This document shows positions 60,984 to 64,000 of a stretch of DNA of 64,000 nt, in pieces (the stretch's first letter is position 1; every line of letters begins with the position of its first letter). Below the pieces are notes generated by a model, which made no database searches, was not told the origin of the DNA, and saw only the letters and a list, made by a program, of their open reading frames with translations. Origin of the DNA: Gilvibacter sediminis (lineage in GTDB: Bacteria; Bacteroidota; Bacteroidia; Flavobacteriales; Flavobacteriaceae); contig NZ_JAQQTE010000022.1 of assembly GCF_028561565.1 (NCBI RefSeq), forward strand, positions 127,716 to 191,715, given 5' to 3'. Position numbers and translations under genes: made by a program.

Positions 60984-61343
60984 ATGGAAATTGAGATAAA
61001 AACACTTCTTAATTTTTGGGAAAAGAGACGAGTGATATTTACAGTGGCTATTGCCGTTGTGCTTTGTTTTGGTTGGCTGATGCGTGGCGATGTTCCTAAT
61101 GGTATTGGTCCTGAATCTCCGTGGATTCCCGCATTAATATGGTTAATCGGCGCCAATGTATTTTATTGTCTTGGTTGGGGATTTGAACTCCTCTTTGTTT
61201 ATTACTTGCGTTCATCTCGTACTGCCAAGCGTGTTTATTTTACCGAGGACAGCAGAAACGTTATGTTTTGGCTGGGTCTTGTGTTCTCACTAATATGGAC
61301 CTGGTTCAACGTGCCATATATTTATCAAGCATTCCTACCATAG
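60984..61343 (+). CDS. Small three-helix membrane protein
   Basis: 119 residues from the ATG at 60984. Hydrophobic segments: VIFTVAIAVVLCFGWLM near residue 18, ALIWLIGANVFYCLGWGFELLFVYYL near 50-75, VMFWLGLVFSLIWTWFNV near 95. No charged membrane motifs suggest transport. No family recognised. It precedes the 47-residue microprotein by 25 bases. Confidence 0.6.
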   Translation: MEIEIKTLLNFWEKRRVIFTVAIAVVLCFGWLMRGDVPNGIGPESPWIPALIWLIGANVFYCLGWGFELLFVYYLRSSRTAKRVYFTEDSRNVMFWLGLVFSLIWTWFNVPYIYQAFLP

Positions 61344-61368
61344 TCTTAAAGCATTTAACCAAATTGCA

Positions 61369-61512
61369 ATGAACCTCACCAACGATCAAATCTATAAGCT
61401 CATTGGCCTTGCAATATCCGTCGTGATTCTAATTGTTCTGTATCGCTATGGCAAAGGAGGTGGCGATGATGATACCCTAGATTGGGATATGGATGATTTT
61501 GATATTAACTGA
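61369..61512 (+). CDS. 47-residue single-pass membrane microprotein
   Basis: ATG at 61369, stop TGA at 61510-61512. It begins MNLTNDQIYKLIGLAIS, has one hydrophobic helix (LIGLAISVVILIVLYRY, about residues 11-27), a glycine turn (GKGGG) and a strongly acidic C-terminus (DDDTLDWDMDDFDIN). A coherent helix-then-acidic-tail pattern in an otherwise empty 193-base gap makes it likely to be real. Function unknown. It is followed 24 bases later by an SDR gene. Confidence 0.6.
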   Translation: MNLTNDQIYKLIGLAISVVILIVLYRYGKGGGDDDTLDWDMDDFDIN

Positions 61513-61536
61513 GACCTTTACCCTAAGCAAGACTGC

Positions 61537-62250
61537 ATGAAAAGAGCTATAATCATAGGAGCGACCTCTGGAATAGGTAACGAACTTGCTAAACTTCTTG
61601 TTCAGCACGATTATTTGGTTGGAATCACTGGTAGACGTGTAGCAGAACTCGAAAAGCTAAAGCGGGAAAACTCCGGAGCTTATTTTATAAGTTCTTTTGA
61701 CTGTACCACAGCGAACAATGCTGAAAAATTAACGGAATTGACCAACCAAATGGGAGGGCTTGACCTTTTGATTTTGAGCTCCGGAACTGGAGATCTCAAT
61801 GAAAACCTCGACTTTGAAATTGAGCATAACACAAACCTGCTCAATGTAAATGCCTTCACTCAAATAGTAGATTGGGCTTTCAATTATTTTCAAGCGCATG
61901 GCAAGGGCCATTTGGTCGCAATAAGTTCTATTGCGGGAATTCGCGGTAGCAGGCTAGCACCGGCATATAATGCGTCTAAGGCTTATCAGATAAACTACTT
62001 GGAAGGCTTAAGGCAAAAGGCTACTAAATCCAAGAAACCCATCTTCATCACTGATATAAGGCCAGGCTTTGTGGATACCGACATGGCCAAAGGGGACGGA
62101 CAGTTTTGGGTTGCATCTAAAGAAAAAGCGGCTCGTCAAATCTTTGGGATAATAAAAAGGAAAAAGGGCATTGGCTATGTCACCAAACGGTGGTGGATTG
62201 TCGCTAAGATATTGCGATTGATTCCGAGTTGGGTTTATAGGAGGATGTGA
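61537..62250 (+). CDS. Short-chain dehydrogenase/reductase
   Basis: 237 residues. Cofactor motif AIIIGATSGIGNELAKLL at residues 4-21, NAG region replaced by LSSGTGDLNENL near 89, active-site serine in ISSIAGIRG, and YNASKAYQINYLEGL (YxxxK near 145-149). Classical SDR of unknown substrate. Ends with a basic segment and hydrophobic tail (RWWIVAKILRLIPSWVYRRM in outline) like membrane-associated SDRs. No clear partner nearby. Confidence 0.9.
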   Translation: MKRAIIIGATSGIGNELAKLLVQHDYLVGITGRRVAELEKLKRENSGAYFISSFDCTTANNAEKLTELTNQMGGLDLLILSSGTGDLNENLDFEIEHNTNLLNVNAFTQIVDWAFNYFQAHGKGHLVAISSIAGIRGSRLAPAYNASKAYQINYLEGLRQKATKSKKPIFITDIRPGFVDTDMAKGDGQFWVASKEKAARQIFGIIKRKKGIGYVTKRWWIVAKILRLIPSWVYRRM

Positions 62251-62284
62251 TTATTATTTTTGGCGCCTGCCGCCTTCGACGTCA

Positions 62285-62346
62285 CCGCGCTATCCGTTAT
62301 ATCTTTCCGCTGCGCAGAAAGGATGCCACTGCTATCGCTGGCGCGG
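62285..62346. repeat. Structured extragenic element
   Basis: Nested inverted repeats in a G/C-rich patch of the gap 62251-62416: outer arms CCGCGC (62285-62290) and GCGCGG (62341-62346), inner hairpin CTTTC...GAAAG (62303-62321) with GC-rich loop. It resembles flavobacterial extragenic palindromic repeats; copy number unknown. Confidence 0.5.
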
Positions 62347-62416
62347 GGGATTTCCACACGAATCGTTCAACCTTGGCTTATCTTTTCGGTATCTTTAATT
62401 TGCTTTTTATAACCAC

Positions 62417-62755
62417 ATGAATAATACCAAAATATTAGCTAGAACCTTTTTCGTCTTGAGTCATCTCGGCTTGTTTTTCATGTTTTTATATGAGGACGAA
62501 TTACAAGATAATGACTTTCCGTTTTTAGCTGTTTTTTGGGGTTTAGGTATTCTTAGTCTTGGTTTTAATGTCTATTTGGCAGATCAATTGAACATTAATA
62601 AATGGGTTTTGATTCTATTCACAATAAGCGGCCTGGTTTGGGCCTTTCCACCAGCGTTAGCCACCTATTTTGGAATTCCTTTTTTGATATGCTATTTTAT
62701 TATAGGAATCTTTATTCATAGTAGAGGTAGTAGGAAGATCGAGAGTGATAGCTGA
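62417..62755 (+). CDS. Small membrane protein
   Basis: 112 residues with four hydrophobic segments (ILARTFFVLSHLGLFFMFLY; FLAVFWGLGILSLGFNVYLA; WVLILFTISGLVWAFPPALA; IPFLICYFIIGIFI). No family recognised. TATCTTTA at 62390-62397 is a possible -7 box 19 bases before the ATG. A/T-rich composition matches the following genes more than the core genes. It starts the accessory-looking right end. Confidence 0.6.
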   Translation: MNNTKILARTFFVLSHLGLFFMFLYEDELQDNDFPFLAVFWGLGILSLGFNVYLADQLNINKWVLILFTISGLVWAFPPALATYFGIPFLICYFIIGIFIHSRGSRKIESDS

Positions 62756-62775
62756 GGATTGATATATTAAAGAAT

Positions 62776-63051
62776 GTGACTGTGGATAAACATAGAACTG
62801 AGTACATTATTTCTGGGAGTCACTCAGAAAAGCTTTTTGCTGCTGTAGATTGGTATATTCAAAACAAGCTTGGAGGAGATTTAGTTGAAAGTATTGAAGG
62901 TCTTGATCAAAAATATTTGGATTATAGACTTTCTGAAGGCATAATCACTTTACATTGGGAACATTATTTAGGAATATCAGTACATGCTGAATCATCAGAG
63001 GAATTAATAAAGTATTTAGACCAAATTAAGGCTGAGTTTTCGTCTATTTGA
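62776..63051 (+). CDS. Small soluble protein of unknown function
   Basis: 91 residues; the start is GTG at 62776 (or 62782), since the ATG at 62774 is out of frame with a stop. Acidic alpha/beta pattern: EYIISGSHSEKLFAAVDWYI, LSEGIITLHWEHYLGISVHAES and EELIKYLDQIKAEF. No family recognised; the style recalls small immunity proteins. It is separated by 129 gene-free bases from the next gene. Confidence 0.5.
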   Translation: MTVDKHRTEYIISGSHSEKLFAAVDWYIQNKLGGDLVESIEGLDQKYLDYRLSEGIITLHWEHYLGISVHAESSEELIKYLDQIKAEFSSI

Positions 63052-63180
63052 TTTGAAACAGAAATTTTAGTCTGTGGCTATTATAGGTGTATAACTTGAA
63101 TTATAACCAAACAAAGGTTCAGAAATATGATTTGTTCCGAACGCCTGGCTTACAATTTAAAAACTTTTTAAAAAATTAAA

Positions 63181-63657
63181 ATGATTTTACCCCATCGTGC
63201 ACGTTTTATCAAAAAGTACTTTTTTGAGTTTTCCTTTGACGAAAACGATGAAATTGTTGAACCCGATTACGAGAAGTTTAAAACACTAAATTCTGCCGAA
63301 CAGTATTTTTTAGCAACCATTTACAATTGGGATGATGGTGTAGAAGTATTGGAATGGATCGTCAAAAGTGAAATTTGTGATAAAGGAACGGCGGCGAGAA
63401 TATTTTGGTCTGCTGAACCCGATTATTATTTTGATTATACGAATGATACCATTGATGAATGGGGCAAGGAGGTATTTCATTTACTTAAAGCAATTTTAGA
63501 GCGCTTTAAAAACCAAGACTTTGTTTCATCTAAATGGAAATTCATTCCATTAGAAGAAGGATATAAAGTTGATTGGCCAAATGCTAGAGGAGAATGGGAG
63601 CTGCCTTTAGATTTGAAAAATGGTGTTAAGGGTAAAAGGCCGATTGTGATTGGGTGA
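63181..63657 (+). CDS. DUF4274-like protein
   Basis: 158 residues. YNWDDGVEVLEWIVKSEICDKGTAARIFWSAEPDYY (about residues 48-83, in outline) matches the YNWDDG...CDxGTA pattern I associate with DUF4274, a family often near toxin-immunity loci. C-terminal EEGYKVDWPNARGEW follows. An A/T-rich leader (AAAAAATTAAA) precedes the ATG. Four bases separate it from the next gene. Confidence 0.55.
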   Translation: MILPHRARFIKKYFFEFSFDENDEIVEPDYEKFKTLNSAEQYFLATIYNWDDGVEVLEWIVKSEICDKGTAARIFWSAEPDYYFDYTNDTIDEWGKEVFHLLKAILERFKNQDFVSSKWKFIPLEEGYKVDWPNARGEWELPLDLKNGVKGKRPIVIG

Positions 63658-63660
63658 ATT

Positions 63661-63945
63661 ATGGAAGCTGATTCTAAATTAAAGTTAGGTATTGCTCTTG
63701 AAACTCTTGGTAAAGAACCAATCAATGGACTGAGACATATGCCAGAAAACCAAACTAATGGTTGGTACATATGGTGTGGAACCGAGTTTTCAGAGGCAGA
63801 AGACTTTTTCAAACCACTTCATGTTGAACACTTAAAGGAAGTATTACCTAGTGTTTTAAAATTCTTAGATCTTGCTCCTGGACATAGATTCCTAATCGAC
63901 AATAACGGATATGAAGATGTTTGGTTTGACGAGAACTTAATTTAA
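63661..63945 (+). CDS. Small immunity-like protein
   Basis: 94 residues: [21 protein letters not shown], then [26 protein letters not shown] and [20 protein letters not shown]. The NGWYIWxG...DFFxPLHVEHL pattern resembles small immunity-type proteins (Imm33-like) but I am unsure. It follows the DUF4274-like gene by three bases, so they form a pair. No toxin gene is visible up to the window edge. Confidence 0.55.
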   Translation: MEADSKLKLGIALETLGKEPINGLRHMPENQTNGWYIWCGTEFSEAEDFFKPLHVEHLKEVLPSVLKFLDLAPGHRFLIDNNGYEDVWFDENLI

Positions 63946-64000
63946 AGTGGGTGACCAGAGATTTTACGAATTGAACCAACTATTGAAGTAAATATGGCAA

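Noticed and set aside
63994-64000. ATGGCAA at the right edge as the start of a new gene
   Set aside because: Only two codons are visible, too little to support a feature.
1-64000. CRISPR arrays, insertion sequences, tRNA or rRNA genes
   Set aside because: None recognised by eye; gaps are short and filled with promoters, terminators or single-copy sequence. A tRNA scan was not possible.

Overview
The window looks like chromosomal DNA of a marine-type member of the Flavobacteriaceae (Bacteroidota), genus not determined. The evidence is a gldI-like gliding gene, many lipoproteins, long flavobacterial forms of signal peptidase and OstA-like protein, absence of obvious Shine-Dalgarno sequences, A/T-rich starts, and several matches to the Bacteroidota promoter (TTG, 17-19 bases, TAnnTTTG). 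Gene density is very high. No rRNA, tRNA, CRISPR array, insertion sequence or phage was recognised, and no gene-free stretch exceeds 300 bases.

Bases 1-10480 are a minus-strand core block: trmH-type methyltransferase and M48 protease, then rel (ppGpp), a Fur-family regulator, purA, an OstA/LptA-like protein, a class-III aminotransferase and a TPR protein that runs off the left edge. Bases 10483-13863 hold a plus-strand lipoprotein followed by four tandem paralogous small lipoproteins. Bases 13860-19632 carry two DUF2490 proteins and two secreted amidohydrolase-like proteins, most of whose amidohydrolase modules lack the metal-binding HxH motif. Bases 19834-28642 mix a DUF3810 protein, pepD, a cyclophilin-FKBP fusion, gldI, nrnA, a PhoD-like lipoprotein, ndk, a DUF721 protein, a lipoprotein and recF.

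Bases 28794-34890 (plus) run YfgM-like TPR protein, ribH, a small membrane protein, mutL, two rhomboids and an EEP-family membrane protein. Bases 34891-40114 (minus) form the parA-parB-DUF5683-dapB-lepB-wbqC run. Bases 40276-46783 (minus) contain a dienoyl-CoA reductase-like SDR and the operon udk-divIC-mutB-lipoprotein-mutA-GNAT, which links a propionate/methylmalonyl-CoA step to housekeeping genes. Bases 46855-48462 are a PQQ-type sugar dehydrogenase with its probable cytochrome c partner. A LysR regulator (48505-49428) diverges from two small unknown genes and an SbtA-type bicarbonate transporter.

From about 51.1 kb to the right edge everything is on the plus strand and more accessory: EEP protein, small membrane and outer-membrane proteins, two GNATs, an exported acetolactate-decarboxylase-like lipoprotein, an alpha/beta hydrolase-ECF sigma-membrane protein unit with overlapping genes, a PAS protein with a LOV-like core but no photoactive cysteine, a cupin, a POT-type transporter, a 47-residue membrane microprotein, an SDR, a structured extragenic element, and small immunity-like proteins near the end.

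The best candidates for something undescribed are the four-gene lipoprotein array, the cysteine-less LOV-like gene with its inverted repeat, the ECF sigma unit and the SbtA module. I see no single clearly new multi-gene system. All function calls come from reading motifs without database searches.
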